From positions 310,001-374,000 of the forward strand of contig NZ_JAJVKW010000005.1 of assembly GCF_024198255.1 (NCBI RefSeq): a DNA stretch of 64,000 nucleotides, read 5' to 3'. Within the stretch, counting starts at the first letter, position 1. Each line of letters begins with the position of its first letter. Made by a program: the position numbers and the translations under genes. Source of the DNA: Myxococcus guangdongensis. GTDB taxonomy: Bacteria; Myxococcota; Myxococcia; Myxococcales; Myxococcaceae. Of this stretch, positions 17,012-26,270 are shown piece by piece. The notes under the pieces were generated by a model, which saw only the letters and a list, made by a program, of their open reading frames with translations, was not told the DNA's origin and did no database searches.

Positions 17012-17674
17012 TCAGCGCATGCGGAAGGTGGCGGGGATGTGGACCTCGGGCCCCGCGTCTGACGGTTGCTGCTGGTCGCGCTCCGCGTCGGTGATGGGGC
17101 GCATGGGCGTGTCCAGGCCCATGGCCTTGCGACGCGCGGCCTCCTTCTCGGCGGCGAGCTGGAGGGCGCGGGCGTTGGACTCGGCGGCGCGCTCGGGCGT
17201 GGGGCCCGCGATGAGGAAGCCCACGGGCAGGCTCAGGAAGAGCAGGCCGACGATGGCGAGCCAGCCCATGTCCTTCCACTGCAGCGGGCCGACGCGCTCC
17301 TTCACGACGGAGCCTTGGATGAGCAGGGATAGCTGGCCCTCGGTGAGGCGCAGCGTCATTCCGTCCGAGAGCGTCACGGAGCTGCGGCCCTGGTCCTGGA
17401 CGAGGTGGGCGTCGGGGAGGGCGGTGAAGGCGTCGCCGCGCTGCTTGTGCTCGACCTGGACCTTGGGGGGCAGGTGGATGCGCCAGCCGCGCTCGGTGCG
17501 CTCGGCCATGAGGAACGGCTCTTCCGGGAGGGTGAAGCCGTAGAGGGGCAGGGGCGCCTTCTCGTCGGGCGCCGCGTGGACCCGGGCCTGCTCGCGCCCG
17601 TAGCTCCAGGCCTCGGCCAGGTTCTCGCCCCAGTACAGCTCGAAGTACAGCCCGCCGTCCGCCTTGGTGCTCAT
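17012..17674 (-). CDS. Single-pass membrane protein, resembles the N-terminal half of AgmX/PglI-type proteins
   Basis: A 220-residue protein. ATG 17674 (MSTKADGGLY) is used; an in-frame ATG at 17689 is also possible. Residues about 5-120 are beta-rich and FHA-like in pattern (LYFELYWGENLAEAWSYGRE, SVTLSDGMTLRLTEGQLSLL). One transmembrane helix follows at about 138-157 (WLAIVGLLFLSLPVGFLIAG), then a charged tail of about 60 residues. AgmX/TonB-like proteins of myxobacteria have a similar N-terminal half but add a long C-terminal domain that is absent here. The similarity is by eye only. It is convergent with the MoaD-MoaE gene, eight bases apart. Confidence 0.55.
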   Translation of the reverse strand: MSTKADGGLYFELYWGENLAEAWSYGREQARVHAAPDEKAPLPLYGFTLPEEPFLMAERTERGWRIHLPPKVQVEHKQRGDAFTALPDAHLVQDQGRSSVTLSDGMTLRLTEGQLSLLIQGSVVKERVGPLQWKDMGWLAIVGLLFLSLPVGFLIAGPTPERAAESNARALQLAAEKEAARRKAMGLDTPMRPITDAERDQQQPSDAGPEVHIPATFRMR

Positions 17675-17845
17675 CTCGCGCGTAAGCATATGCGTCCCGT
17701 CGCGTGTCGGCCGCATCATCGGACCCGGAAGCCCACAGGTGGACAGGATGCGCCCGTTCGCCTGCTCGACAACCAGGGGAGGCTCGCGGTTCCAGGGCCG
17801 TGGTCCGGGAGCAGGGGAGGGCCGCGCCGAGCGAGGCTCGAATGG

Positions 17846-19792
17846 TCAGGCTGTGGTCCTGCCCATCACCGAGGGACCTCCGGAGGAGGGGGTGTCCTTC
17901 GTTCCTGACTCGGCGGGTGGCGGAGGTGGAGGGCTCTCCGTGGGGGGCGGCTTGGACGTCGCGGGGGTCGGGCTCACGGCGGGAGGCTGGGAGCCCGCGG
18001 CGGACGTGCCCGAGGGCTGTCCCGCGGGCGTCGTGGTGGTCGGCGGACCCGACGGTGCGTTTGCTGGCGCCGCGCTGTTCGCGGGGGCGCCCGTCGCGCC
18101 GGCTGGCGTTGCCGTGGTGGGTGTGGCTCCCGTGCTCGTCGTCGTCGCGGAGCCCGTGGGCGGTGGTGCTCCCGCCGTGGGTGTTGAGCCTGCTCCGCTG
18201 GCTCCCGTCGGATTGGGCGTGCCCGCCGCGCCGGATGCAGGGGTCGTCACGCCGCGAGAATCAGCTCCAGCGGGTGTGCCTGTCACAGGAACAGGCGCTG
18301 CCTTTGCTCCTGCCGCCGCCGTTGCTCCGGAGCCGGCGACGGGCGGCGCCGCAGGTCCTCCGGGGACAGGGATACCGGTGCCGCCCGGTGTCGCTGTCGT
18401 GGGTGCCCCGCTCACGGGCGTGGTCGCTCCCGCTGGCGCTCCGATGGCGGGTGCACCCGTTCCCGTCGTGGCTGTCGCTCCAGCCGCTCCTGGCGCGGCG
18501 GGCGCTCCGATGGCGGGTGTGCTTGCTCCTGTCGTGGCCGTCGCTCCAGCCGCTCCTGGCGCGGCGGGCGCTCCGATGGCGGGTGTGCTTGCTCCTGTCG
18601 TGGCCGTCGCTCCAGCCGCTCCTGGCGCGGCGGGCCCTCCGATGGCGGGTGTACTTGCTCCCGTCGTGACGGCCGCTCCGGCCGTGGGCGCGACACCCGG
18701 CGCCCCTGTGGTGGCACTGGGGCCCGCCGTCGCGGGTGACACGGTCGCGGCCTCCGACTTGAACCGCTCGGGCAACGCCCCGCGAATCTCCGCGAGCGCC
18801 ACCGCGACGATGACCGTCGCGCTCGCGAGGAAGCCCACCGTCTGAGCCACCGTCTCCACGCGAGGTGGCAGCTTGCGGCCGCTCACCGCCTCCACCAACA
18901 GCAGCACCACCCGCCCACCATCCAACCCCGGAATCGGCAACAACGTCAGCAGCGCGAGCGCCAGCGACGCGGCCACCAGCGCCCGCAGCACCGAGTCCAA
19001 TCCCGACGACGCCGCGTCGGACGACTCCTGTCGCACCAGCGCCCCGGGCCCCGTCGGTCCACCCCGCGCCTGCTCTCCCTTCGCCAGCCGCGTGAACATC
19101 GTCACGCCCTCGGCCGCGAGGTTCATGGTGTGCACCGTCGCGTGCCTCAGCGCCTCGCCCGGCGCATGCGTGCGGTACACGTACTGCTGACTCACGCCGA
19201 TGCGTCCCTCGCCACGCTCGTCCGCGCGCGGGCGCACCGTCACCGTGCGCTGTTCGCCGTGTCGGTCCACCCGCAACTCCAGCGTGCCGCCCACGCCCAC
19301 CGCCACCTTCTCCACGAACTCCGTCCAGGTGCGCAGCGCCTGCCCGTTCACCGAGTCGATGCGATCTCCGGGCAGCAGCTGCGCCCGCGCCGCCTCCGAG
19401 CCGGGCCGCACCGTGCCCACCGTCAGCGGCACCACCACGTGCGTCCCCGACGTGTAGAGCGCGAACAGCACGCCCAGCGCGAAGAGGTAGTTGGACAGCG
19501 GCCCCGCCAGGATGATGAGCGCGCGCCTGAGCGGTCCGAGCGTCCGGAAGCTCGCGGCCTCCGCCACCTCCGCGCGGTGGGGGTTCATCCCCTGGATGTG
19601 CACCGTGGCGCCCAGCGGCACCGCGCCCACGACGAACTGCGTCCCCCCCAACCGGAAGGACGCCATGGGCGGACCGAAGCCAAACACGAAGCGGGGCACC
19701 CGCACCCCGAGCAGCCTCGCGGCGACGAGGTGCCCCAGCTCATGCAGGGCCAACAGCCCTCCGAGGGCCAGCAGGACGAGCGCGTAGTGCAT
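17846..19792 (-). CDS. M50 (RseP-like) protease with repetitive Ala/Pro/Thr tail
   Basis: A 648-residue membrane protease paralogous to rseP at 8746. The zinc motif HELGH is at about 18-22 and the third ligand is in LLPIPGLDGGRVVLL. One PDZ-like module lies at about 127-190 (GSEAARAQLLPGDRIDSVNG). The catalytic part ends near residue 345. About 300 residues of Ala, Pro, Thr and Gly follow, including three near-identical 22-residue units (TTGASTPAIGAPAAPGAAG) and a Pro-run near the end. The tail comes after the last membrane helix and looks like a disordered linker or wall-spanning stalk. The Nudix gene lies 15 bases upstream and is probably co-transcribed. Confidence 0.88.
   Translation of the reverse strand: MHYALVLLALGGLLALHELGHLVAARLLGVRVPRFVFGFGPPMASFRLGGTQFVVGAVPLGATVHIQGMNPHRAEVAEAASFRTLGPLRRALIILAGPLSNYLFALGVLFALYTSGTHVVVPLTVGTVRPGSEAARAQLLPGDRIDSVNGQALRTWTEFVEKVAVGVGGTLELRVDRHGEQRTVTVRPRADERGEGRIGVSQQYVYRTHAPGEALRHATVHTMNLAAEGVTMFTRLAKGEQARGGPTGPGALVRQESSDAASSGLDSVLRALVAASLALALLTLLPIPGLDGGRVVLLLVEAVSGRKLPPRVETVAQTVGFLASATVIVAVALAEIRGALPERFKSEAATVSPATAGPSATTGAPGVAPTAGAAVTTGASTPAIGGPAAPGAAGATATTGASTPAIGAPAAPGAAGATATTGASTPAIGAPAAPGAAGATATTGTGAPAIGAPAGATTPVSGAPTTATPGGTGIPVPGGPAAPPVAGSGATAAAGAKAAPVPVTGTPAGADSRGVTTPASGAAGTPNPTGASGAGSTPTAGAPPPTGSATTTSTGATPTTATPAGATGAPANSAAPANAPSGPPTTTTPAGQPSGTSAAGSQPPAVSPTPATSKPPPTESPPPPPPAESGTKDTPSSGGPSVMGRTTA
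18465..18662. repeat. 66-bp in-frame tandem repeat, three units
   Basis: Units begin at 18465, 18531 and 18597 (plus-strand word GTCGTGGCYGTCGCTCC) and a diverged unit begins at 18663. Each codes for 22 residues of the M50 protease tail. Copies differ at only a few bases, which points to recent unit duplication. A partial copy is recognisable before 18465. Confidence 0.9.
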
Positions 19793-19807
19793 CCTGGACG
19801 GCGCTCC

Positions 19808-20230
19808 CTACAACTTCCGCCGCTGCCCGGTCTGCTTGTACGTCCGGTAGTCGGAGAGGATGGTGCCGTGGTCGAAGCACAAGTCCCGCGGCAGCGCGTC
19901 CAGCGCGAACATGCGCGCCTCCGCCGCGTCATCCGAGCCCTTCGGCTCACCGTCCGCCGTGCCGATGTACACCGTCGACAGCGTGTGCTGCCGCGGGTCT
20001 CTCTTCGGGTCCGAGTACGTGAAGAACTGCTCCACCAGCTTCACCTCCAGCCCCGTCTCCTCCTTCACCTCGCGGATGGCCGCCGCGTCCAGGGGCTCGC
20101 CCTCGTCCACGAATCCCCCCGGCAACGCCCAGCCGATGGGCGGGTTCGCGCGGCGGATGAGGACGATGCGTCCACCGGCCAGCTCGATGATGCAGTCCAC
20201 GGTGGGCTTGGGGTTGCGGTATTCAGGCAT
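19808..20230 (-). CDS. Nudix hydrolase
   Basis: A 140-residue hydrolase of nucleoside diphosphates linked to another moiety. The ATG at 20230 ([10 protein letters not shown]) is chosen because the fold begins there. The Nudix box is complete: G-G-F-V-D-E-G-E then seven residues and [29 protein letters not shown] precedes it and the segment [10 protein letters not shown] is typical of ADP-ribose/NADH-type Nudix enzymes, but the substrate is not certain. It lies just upstream of the M50 protease gene on the same strand. Confidence 0.9.
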   Translation of the reverse strand: MPEYRNPKPTVDCIIELAGGRIVLIRRANPPIGWALPGGFVDEGEPLDAAAIREVKEETGLEVKLVEQFFTYSDPKRDPRQHTLSTVYIGTADGEPKGSDDAAEARMFALDALPRDLCFDHGTILSDYRTYKQTGQRRKL

Positions 20231-20288
20231 GGAGGCCACTCTACCCCCGACCGCCACGAGCGCACTGCACTCGATGCATTCGTGGGGT

Positions 20289-20780
20289 ATGGTGCGCCCC
20301 GTGTCCACCTCGAGACGCTTCCGCCTGCTCGTGCCCGCCCTCCTCGTGAGCGCCATGTCGGGCTGCCTGCCCTTCATCCAGGAGGCGGGCGACTACGAGT
20401 TCACCCCCGTGGAGATCTTCCGCGACGATTGCGGCCTCTACGACGCCAACCGTGACTTGTTCAACGGCAGCCTGCAGGTCACCGGCCGGGTGGTGCGCCT
20501 GAACTTCGGGCTGCTCGACACGCAGCTCATCGGCTACTTCCTCGCCGAGGGCGACGACTTCGCCATCGACGGCACCACCATCAACGCCGCCACGCCCGTG
20601 CGCGGGGTGGACTGTCTGCTGGATGAAGCCAGCATCCACATCGACGCGACGACGAAGTGCGAGACGCGCTTCGATGGGGCGATGCGGGTGCGCTACGCCT
20701 CCGAACAGCGGCCCGCCGAGTGCGCGTGCGAGCTGTGGATGCGTTTTGAAGCCGTCAAGGAAGCGAATCGCTGCGAATAG
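20289..20780 (+). CDS. Small lipoprotein of unknown function
   Basis: A 163-residue protein from ATG 20289 ([10 protein letters not shown]); a GTG at 20301 is a possible alternative. The signal sequence [16 protein letters not shown] carries a lipobox. The mature part is beta-rich with about five Cys residues (DDCGLYD, VDCLLDE, TKCETRF, ECACELW, final RCE), consistent with disulfides outside the cytoplasm. No family recognised. It sits divergent from the Nudix gene and upstream of the acs promoter. Confidence 0.7.
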   Translation: MVRPVSTSRRFRLLVPALLVSAMSGCLPFIQEAGDYEFTPVEIFRDDCGLYDANRDLFNGSLQVTGRVVRLNFGLLDTQLIGYFLAEGDDFAIDGTTINAATPVRGVDCLLDEASIHIDATTKCETRFDGAMRVRYASEQRPAECACELWMRFEAVKEANRCE

Positions 20781-20785
20781 CGTGC

Positions 20786-20814
20786 TTGAGCCCGGCCTCG
20801 GGGGTTCCTAGAAC
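20786..20814 (+). promoter_or_regulatory. Candidate sigma-70 promoter for acs
   Basis: TTGAGC (20786-20791), 17 bases, TAGAAC (20809-20814), 34 bases before the acs ATG, which is preceded by the ribosome site GCGGAGGAG. Good spacing and position. Confidence 0.5.
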
Positions 20815-20847
20815 AGAGGGGTTGTCGCCCACTCTGCGGAGGAGCCC

Positions 20848-22803
20848 ATGGCTGAAACGCAGCAAGAAATCTCCTCGGTCCTGACCGAGACCCGCGTCTT
20901 CCCACCGCCGAAGGAGTTCTCCCAGCGTGCTCATCTGAAGAGCATGGAGGACTACCAGCGGCTCTGGGACGAGGCCGCCAGCAATCCGGACAAGTACTGG
21001 GGTGAGCGCGCTCGCGAGGAGCTCTACTGGAAGGAGCCCTTCCAGACGGTGCTCGAGTGGAAGCCGCCGCACGCGCGCTGGTTCGTCGAGGGGCGCACCA
21101 ACCTGGCCTACAACTGTCTGGACCGGCACCTGGCCACGCGCCGCGACAAGCCCGCAATCCTCTTCGAGGGCGAGCCCGGAGACCGACGCCAGCTCACCTA
21201 TGGGCAATTGGCCGTGGAGGTGAACCGGCTGGCCAACGGCCTCAAGTCGCTGGGCGTCAAGAAGGGCGACCGCGTGGGCATCTACCTGCCCATGGTGCCC
21301 GAGGCCGCGGTGGCGATGCTGGCGTGCGCGCGCATCGGCGCGGTGCACTCGGTGGTGTTCGGTGGCTTCTCCACGGAGGCGCTCCAGGAGCGCATGAAGG
21401 ACGCGGGCGCCAAGGTGGTGCTCACCGCGGACGGCGGCTGGCGCAAGGGCGCGGTGGTGCCGCTGCTCAAGAACGTGGAGGCCGCGCTGAAGAACATGCC
21501 CAGCGTGGAGAAGGTGGTGGTGGCGCGCCGCACCGGGGACGCGCTGTCGCTCACCGACTCGCGCATGGTGGCGTGGGACGTGCTCGTCAATGGCCAGTCC
21601 GACACGTGCGAGCCGGAGTGGGTGGAGAGCGAGCACCCGCTGTTCATCCTCTACACCTCCGGCTCCACCGGGAAGCCCAAGGGCGTGCTGCACACCACCG
21701 CGGGCTATGCGGTCGTCGCCTCGCTCACCACGCGCTGGGTGTTCGATTTGCGCGAGGACGACGTCTACTGGTGCACCGCCGACGTGGGTTGGGTGACGGG
21801 CCACAGCTACGTCGTCTACGGGCCGCTGATGAACGGCGCCACCACCGTCATCTACGAGGGCGCGCCCACGCACCCGGGGCCGGACCGCTTCTGGGACATC
21901 ATCGAGCGCTACAAGGCCACCATCCTCTACACCGCGCCCACGGCCATCCGCGCCTTCATGCGATTGGGCGACGAGCACCCGCGCAAGAAGAACCTGTCCT
22001 CGCTGCGCCTGTTGGGCAGCGTGGGTGAGCCCATCAACCCCGAGGCGTGGATGTGGTACCGCGACGTCATCGGCCAGGGCCGCTGCCCCGTCGTGGACAC
22101 GTGGTGGCAGACGGAGACGGGCGGCATCATGATTTCGCCGCTCCCGGGCGCCACGCCCACCAAGCCGGGCTCGGCCACGCTGCCCTTGCCGGGCATCCAC
22201 GCCGAGATTCTCGACCGCGCGGGCAACCCGGTGCCGAAGGGGCAGGGCGGACTGCTCTTCGTCACCCGGCCCTGGCCCTCCATGCTGCGCACCGTGTACG
22301 GAGACCCGGACCGCTACGTGCGCACGTACTTCAGCGAGCTGCCCGGCAAGTACTTCACCGGCGACGGCGCGCGCACGGACACGGATGGTTACTTCTGGTT
22401 GATGGGCCGCGTGGACGACGTCGTCAACGTGGCGGGCCACCGCCTGGGCACCGCCGAGGTGGAGAGCGCGCTCGTGGCCCACAAGCTCGTGTCCGAGGCC
22501 GCCGTCGTGGGCCGCCCCGATGACCTCAAGGGCACGGCGCTGGTGGCCTTCGTCACGCTCAAGCAGGGCAACGCGCCCTCCGCGGAGCTCAAGAAGGAAT
22601 TGGCTCAGCACGTCTCCAAGGAGATTGGCGCCATCGCCCGGCCGGATGAGATTCGCTTCGCCGAGGCGCTGCCGAAGACTCGCTCCGGGAAGATCATGCG
22701 GCGGCTCTTGCGAGACGTCGCCGCGGGCAAGCAGGCATCGGGCGACACCACCACGCTCGAGGACCTCAATGTCCTCGCGGCGCTCCAACAGAACGACGAG
22801 TAG
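20848..22803 (+). CDS. acs: Acetyl-CoA synthetase
   Basis: A 651-residue AMP-forming enzyme making acetyl-CoA from acetate, ATP and CoA. The start ATG 20848 has a strong GGAGGAG upstream. The ATP-binding signature [11 protein letters not shown] lies at about 268-278; [11 protein letters not shown] and the hinge/adenylate region [20 protein letters not shown] follow. The C-terminal [13 protein letters not shown] contains the catalytic Lys that is regulated by acetylation in this family. Length matches Acs (about 650). Confidence 0.95.
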   Translation: MAETQQEISSVLTETRVFPPPKEFSQRAHLKSMEDYQRLWDEAASNPDKYWGERAREELYWKEPFQTVLEWKPPHARWFVEGRTNLAYNCLDRHLATRRDKPAILFEGEPGDRRQLTYGQLAVEVNRLANGLKSLGVKKGDRVGIYLPMVPEAAVAMLACARIGAVHSVVFGGFSTEALQERMKDAGAKVVLTADGGWRKGAVVPLLKNVEAALKNMPSVEKVVVARRTGDALSLTDSRMVAWDVLVNGQSDTCEPEWVESEHPLFILYTSGSTGKPKGVLHTTAGYAVVASLTTRWVFDLREDDVYWCTADVGWVTGHSYVVYGPLMNGATTVIYEGAPTHPGPDRFWDIIERYKATILYTAPTAIRAFMRLGDEHPRKKNLSSLRLLGSVGEPINPEAWMWYRDVIGQGRCPVVDTWWQTETGGIMISPLPGATPTKPGSATLPLPGIHAEILDRAGNPVPKGQGGLLFVTRPWPSMLRTVYGDPDRYVRTYFSELPGKYFTGDGARTDTDGYFWLMGRVDDVVNVAGHRLGTAEVESALVAHKLVSEAAVVGRPDDLKGTALVAFVTLKQGNAPSAELKKELAQHVSKEIGAIARPDEIRFAEALPKTRSGKIMRRLLRDVAAGKQASGDTTTLEDLNVLAALQQNDE

Positions 22804-22814
22804 CGCGTGAAGGC

Positions 22815-22840
22815 GCGGAGGGTCTGTCCTGGCCCTCCGC
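22815..22840 (+). terminator. Hairpin after acs
   Basis: GCGGAGGG (22815-22822) and CCCTCCGC (22833-22840) form a perfect 8-bp stem with a 10-base loop, 12 bases after the acs stop. No T-run follows. Confidence 0.5.
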
Positions 22841-23077
22841 CTCTCACGGTGGATGTGTCACGTCGTGTTACAACGACATGACTCCGAAGGTTTGAAACGC
22901 AATTGGATTTCACCCGACGTACGAAGGCCGGTCCGCACTCATAATTCGAAATATCCAGGTGTTGAGGAGTTGTTGACACTGGAAAGATGCAGGGGCATTA
23001 AAGGCCGCGCTCACCCCCCGAGCGCGACGCTCCAGGTCCTGTTCCGGCGTCGTTCCCCCTCCCCCTCGGATGTGTTC
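22841..23077. other. Intergenic region of lower GC
   Basis: The stretch between the acs hairpin and the next start is clearly richer in A/T than its surroundings (for example around 22900-22990). TTGACA at 22973-22978 could be a -35 box; CATTAA 17 bases later is a weak -10. The leader would be about 70 bases. I see no small gene here. Confidence 0.3.
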
Positions 23078-24433
23078 ATGGATCTGCGCGATCAGCTCGA
23101 TTCGCCGTTGTTCACCCATTTCATTGCCAATTACACGCATCCGACCGGGCCTGATCTGCTGGCGCGGACGGAGGCGTTCTTCCAATGGCAGGAGTCGCGG
23201 CGACAGACAGGCTTGTGGCCGTACTCGCGCAGCCTGGAGGGGGCGCCGACCGCTGAGTGTGGCGTGCGCAGCGAGGGCGGGGTGGCGCGGCACGGGGTGA
23301 ACTTCGGCTCGCAGGACTATCTGTCATTGTCCACGCATCCGGCGGTGGTCGAGGCGGCGCATCGGGCCATCCGGGACTACGGCGTGCACAGCGCCGGCTC
23401 CGGCATGTTCGGCGGCAACACGACGCCGGGGCTCCAGTTGGAGCAGGCGCTCGGGGAGCACCTGGAGATGCCGTACGTGGCGCTGTTCGCGACGGGGTGG
23501 GGCGCGGGCTTCGGCGCCATCGCCGGGCTGGTGCGTCCCGAGGACCACGTGGTGCTGGACGCGCTGTCGCACGCGAGCCTCCAGCAGGGCGCCAGCGCGG
23601 CGACGCAGAAGGTGAGCCGGGTGCCGCACCTGAGCAACCGCGCGATGCGCCGCAAGCTCCAGGAGTTGCGCGCCCACGACACGGCCAATGGCATCCTCGT
23701 CGTCACCGAGGGCCTGTTCTCCATGGACTCGGACATTCCTCGCATCGAGGAGCTGCAGAACCTCTGTCACGAGTTCGGCGCGACGCTGCTGGTGGACGTG
23801 GCGCATGACCTGGGTGCGCTGGGGCCTCGGGGCACGGGCAGCCTGGGCGCGCAGAACGTGTTGGGGAAGGTGGACCTGGTGGTGGGGTCGTTCTCCAAGA
23901 CGTTCTCGTCGAACGGTGGCTTCGTGGCGACGCGCTCGCCGGCGGTGCGCCAGTTCGTGCGGGTCATGGGTGGGCCGCACATCTTCTCCAACGCGATTCT
24001 CCCGGTGCAGGCCGCGGTGGCGCTGGAGTCGCTGCGCATCGTCCGTTCGGATGAGGGAGAGGTGCTGCGGGCGAAGGCGATGGAGAACATCCTCGCGCTG
24101 CGCGCCGCGTTCGCCGAGGGCGGGGTGAAGTGTCTGGGTGAGCCCTCCAACGTGGTGCCCGTACCGGTGGGGGACCCGAAGGTGGCGCGGGTGGCGGGCA
24201 AGCTCGTGTTCGAGCGCGGCGTGTTCCCCAACATGGTGGAGTACCCCGCGGTGCGCATCCGCGAGTCGCGCTTCCGCATGCAGGTGATGGCGTCGCACTC
24301 GGTGGAGCAGATGAAGCTCGGCGCCGAGGTGGTGCTGCGCGCGGTGGCGGAGGCGCGGGAGTTGGTGGAGGCGCCGCAGCCCAGCCCCCTGCGCGCCGCG
24401 CGCGTCGAGTCGGGCAAGCGCGCCGAGGTCTGA
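23078..24433 (+). CDS. PLP-dependent alpha-oxoamine synthase (BioF/KBL/SPT family)
   Basis: A 451-residue fold-type I PLP enzyme starting at ATG 23078 (MDLRDQLDSP). The PLP Lys is in VGSFSKTFSSNGGF, the Asp that pairs with the pyridine nitrogen is in LLVDVAHDLGALG, and SAGSGMFGGNTTPGLQLEQ is the usual substrate-loop region. The family condenses an amino acid with an acyl-CoA (8-amino-7-oxononanoate, 2-amino-3-ketobutyrate, 3-ketosphinganine or aminolevulinate synthases). An N-terminal extension of about 60 residues is unusual for BioF. No biotin or sphingolipid genes are nearby, so the substrate is open. Confidence 0.82.
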   Translation: MDLRDQLDSPLFTHFIANYTHPTGPDLLARTEAFFQWQESRRQTGLWPYSRSLEGAPTAECGVRSEGGVARHGVNFGSQDYLSLSTHPAVVEAAHRAIRDYGVHSAGSGMFGGNTTPGLQLEQALGEHLEMPYVALFATGWGAGFGAIAGLVRPEDHVVLDALSHASLQQGASAATQKVSRVPHLSNRAMRRKLQELRAHDTANGILVVTEGLFSMDSDIPRIEELQNLCHEFGATLLVDVAHDLGALGPRGTGSLGAQNVLGKVDLVVGSFSKTFSSNGGFVATRSPAVRQFVRVMGGPHIFSNAILPVQAAVALESLRIVRSDEGEVLRAKAMENILALRAAFAEGGVKCLGEPSNVVPVPVGDPKVARVAGKLVFERGVFPNMVEYPAVRIRESRFRMQVMASHSVEQMKLGAEVVLRAVAEARELVEAPQPSPLRAARVESGKRAEV

Positions 24434-24440
24434 CGCGTCA

Positions 24441-24479
24441 GGGGCCCCGCGCGGTTCCATGTGGAGGGTGCGGGGCCCC
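24441..24479 (+). terminator. GC-rich hairpin after the oxoamine synthase
   Basis: GGGGCCCCGC (24441-24450) and GCGGGGCCCC (24470-24479) are perfect 10-bp complements with a 19-base loop, beginning 7 bases after the stop. Each arm contains the palindrome GGGGCCCC. No T-run. Confidence 0.5.
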
Positions 24480-24512
24480 GCGCTGACGCTCCCATCGTCG
24501 GGAGCCCGCGTC

Positions 24513-24866
24513 GTTGCGCGTGGAGGCGCGTCCCGTGCTGATGAGGCGCCGCGCCTCCTCCATCGCCCGCGTTGTTGCGCGCGGAGGCGCGCCCCGTGCT
24601 GATGAGGCGCCGCGCCCCATCCATCGCCCACGCCGTTGCGCGTGGAGGGCGCGAAGCACCGTACTGATGAGGCGCCGCGCCCCATCCACCGCCCGCGTCG
24701 TTGCGCGTGGAGGCGCGCCCCGTGTTGATGAGGCGCCGCACCCCTTCCATCGCCCGCGTCGTTGCGCGCGGAGGCGCGCCCCGTGCTGATGAGGCGCCGC
24801 GCCTCCTCCATCGCCCGCGTTGTTGCGCACGGAGGCGCGCCCCGTGCTGATGAGGCGCCGCGCCCC
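24513..24866. repeat. Intergenic tandem repeat array, six copies of about 61 bp
   Basis: The word GTTGCG recurs at 24513, 24574, 24635, 24700, 24761 and 24822, giving periods of 61, 61, 65, 61 and 61. Units share the order GTTGCGCG-YGGAGGCGCG-YCCCGTGCTGATGAGGCG-CCGCGCC and then TCCATCGCCC. Copies are contiguous with no unique spacers, so this is a minisatellite, not a CRISPR. Sixty-one is not a multiple of three and the frame changes at each unit, so open frames across it are not convincing genes. Each unit contains inverted segments such as GAGGCGCC-GCGCCTC able to form hairpins. It fills most of the 501-base gap between the oxoamine synthase and the convergent phosphatase gene. Confidence 0.9.
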
Positions 24867-24934
24867 TTCGACGGCGTCCGGGTGCCGCATGGCGGCTGGC
24901 TCTCGCGATACCTCCGAGACGTGGCGGCTCCTCC

Positions 24935-25573
24935 TCAGCGCGCGGAGGAGTCGTCCGCGCTCAGCTCCTGGAGGTGGGTGATGTCGCCCCACGTCACCAG
25001 TCGGAACGCGCCTTGGTGGTAGTCGAACTGGTTCCAGCAGGCGTTGAGCACCGAGAAGGCGCGGGGCGTGGCCGGCGGGATGCCCAGGCTGTGGCGGAAG
25101 AAGCTGCTCAGCACGCCCCCGTGCATCACCACCACCACGCGCTCGCCCGCATGGCGGGTGCCGACCTCGCCCAGGCACTCCACCGCGTGGCCCAGCCGCT
25201 GGGACGTGCTCTCCCCTCCGGGGACGACGAAGTCCGGGGCGTTGGTGGCGTACGCGCCGAAGACCTCCGGGTGTCGGCGGCTCGCCTCCTCTCGGGTGAG
25301 CCCCTCCAGGACGCCCAGCCCCCGCTCACGCAGCCGGGCATCCGGACGCACCTCGTGCCCCGTGCGCGCGGCGATGCGACTCGCCGTCTGCACCGCCCGG
25401 CCCAAGTCACTGCAGTACAGCGCGCTGAAGGACACCGTCACCAGCCGCGCCGCGAGCGCGTCCGCCTGCCGCACGCCCTCGGGGCTCAGCGGGCTGTCCT
25501 GGTGGCCCTGCAGCAGCCCCCGCGCGTTCCACTCCGTCTCGCCGTGCCGCAGCAGGATGAGCTCGGTCTTCAT
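24935..25573 (-). CDS. Histidine phosphatase family protein (phosphoglycerate-mutase-like)
   Basis: A 212-residue enzyme from ATG 25573 (MKTELILLRHGETEWNARGL). The phospho-accepting His is in LLRHGETEWN; the second His is in VVVMHGGVLSSFF; the catalytic Glu is in RLRERGLGVLEGL. This pattern fits the cobalamin phosphatase/PhoE-like branch of the family rather than glycolytic mutase. The substrate is probably a small phosphoester. It lies 61 bases downstream of the DUF2325-like gene on the same strand. Confidence 0.88.
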   Translation of the reverse strand: MKTELILLRHGETEWNARGLLQGHQDSPLSPEGVRQADALAARLVTVSFSALYCSDLGRAVQTASRIAARTGHEVRPDARLRERGLGVLEGLTREEASRRHPEVFGAYATNAPDFVVPGGESTSQRLGHAVECLGEVGTRHAGERVVVVMHGGVLSSFFRHSLGIPPATPRAFSVLNACWNQFDYHQGAFRLVTWGDITHLQELSADDSSAR

Positions 25574-25634
25574 CCAGGAAGACTGACGGCGTCGGCCGCA
25601 CGGGGCAAGGGCTCCGTGCGGCACTGTTGGCGGT

Positions 25635-26270
25635 TCAGCGCGCCCGCTCCAGGTGCGTCATGCCTTCCTCGAGCAGCGCGGCCACTCCCCGGCGCACCAC
25701 GTGGACGACCTTGCGGCTGTAGGCCGGGCCTCCATGCGTGTAGTGCCCGCTCACCTTGTGGTGCAGCTCCGTGGCCCCCCACACCAGCACCAGGTCCGCC
25801 CACTCCAAGTCGCTGCGGGCCCGGTCCGACGTGCGCCGCTCGGTGCCGTCCACCATGCGCAGGTCGATGTGCGGCCCGAGCTTCGACTCCAGCTCCTCGC
25901 GCACCGCCGGCGAGCCGCCCACCACCACCACCTTGCTCACGCCGAGCCGGTGACACGTCTCCACGAAGGCCACCTCCGCCCGGTGGTTCGCCGAGCCCCC
26001 ACACCTGGCGCAGTGGCTGCGAGGCTCCACGCGCAGGGGCTCCCGGCCGCTCGCCTGGGCCACCTTCACGCACGCCCCATCCGAGCACACGGAGAAGAAC
26101 CGCCCGTCCAGCACCTCCGCCGCCTTGAGCAGCTTGGGCTCGCTCATCCGCGCCTTGCCGGGGCGGGTGAGGCCCGCTTCCTCCAACACCGCGCGCGCGC
26201 GCTGCTTCGCGTCCGGGAGGGAGATGCCCCGCTCCGACAGCCAACCGTCGATGTCTCGGTCCGTGCTCAT
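25635..26270 (-). CDS. DUF2325-like protein with Cys quartet
   Basis: A 211-residue protein. Its ATG overlaps the stop of rnhB by four bases, so translation is coupled. Residues about 55-95 carry four Cys (CSDGAC and CARCGG), a possible zinc or iron-sulfur site. The C-terminal half has the DUF2325 pattern: [20 protein letters not shown], then [20 protein letters not shown] and a final helix. DUF2325 proteins are uncharacterised; a role in binding nucleic acid or a nucleotide is possible but not shown. The family call is by eye. Confidence 0.55.
   Translation of the reverse strand: MSTDRDIDGWLSERGISLPDAKQRARAVLEEAGLTRPGKARMSEPKLLKAAEVLDGRFFSVCSDGACVKVAQASGREPLRVEPRSHCARCGGSANHRAEVAFVETCHRLGVSKVVVVGGSPAVREELESKLGPHIDLRMVDGTERRTSDRARSDLEWADLVLVWGATELHHKVSGHYTHGGPAYSRKVVHVVRRGVAALLEEGMTHLERAR

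Noticed and set aside
17664..18845. A hydrophobic 393-residue plus-strand protein rich in Val and Pro
   Set aside because: It is the antisense of the Ala/Pro/Thr tail of the M50 protease; the minus-strand frame has the zinc motifs and PDZ domain.
24513..24866. CRISPR array
   Set aside because: Units are contiguous and nearly identical along their full length, with no variable spacers and no cas genes nearby.
24438..25178. Open frames across the 61-bp repeat array
   Set aside because: The repeat period is not a multiple of three, so the encoded residues change frame at each unit, and frames are open on both strands by composition.
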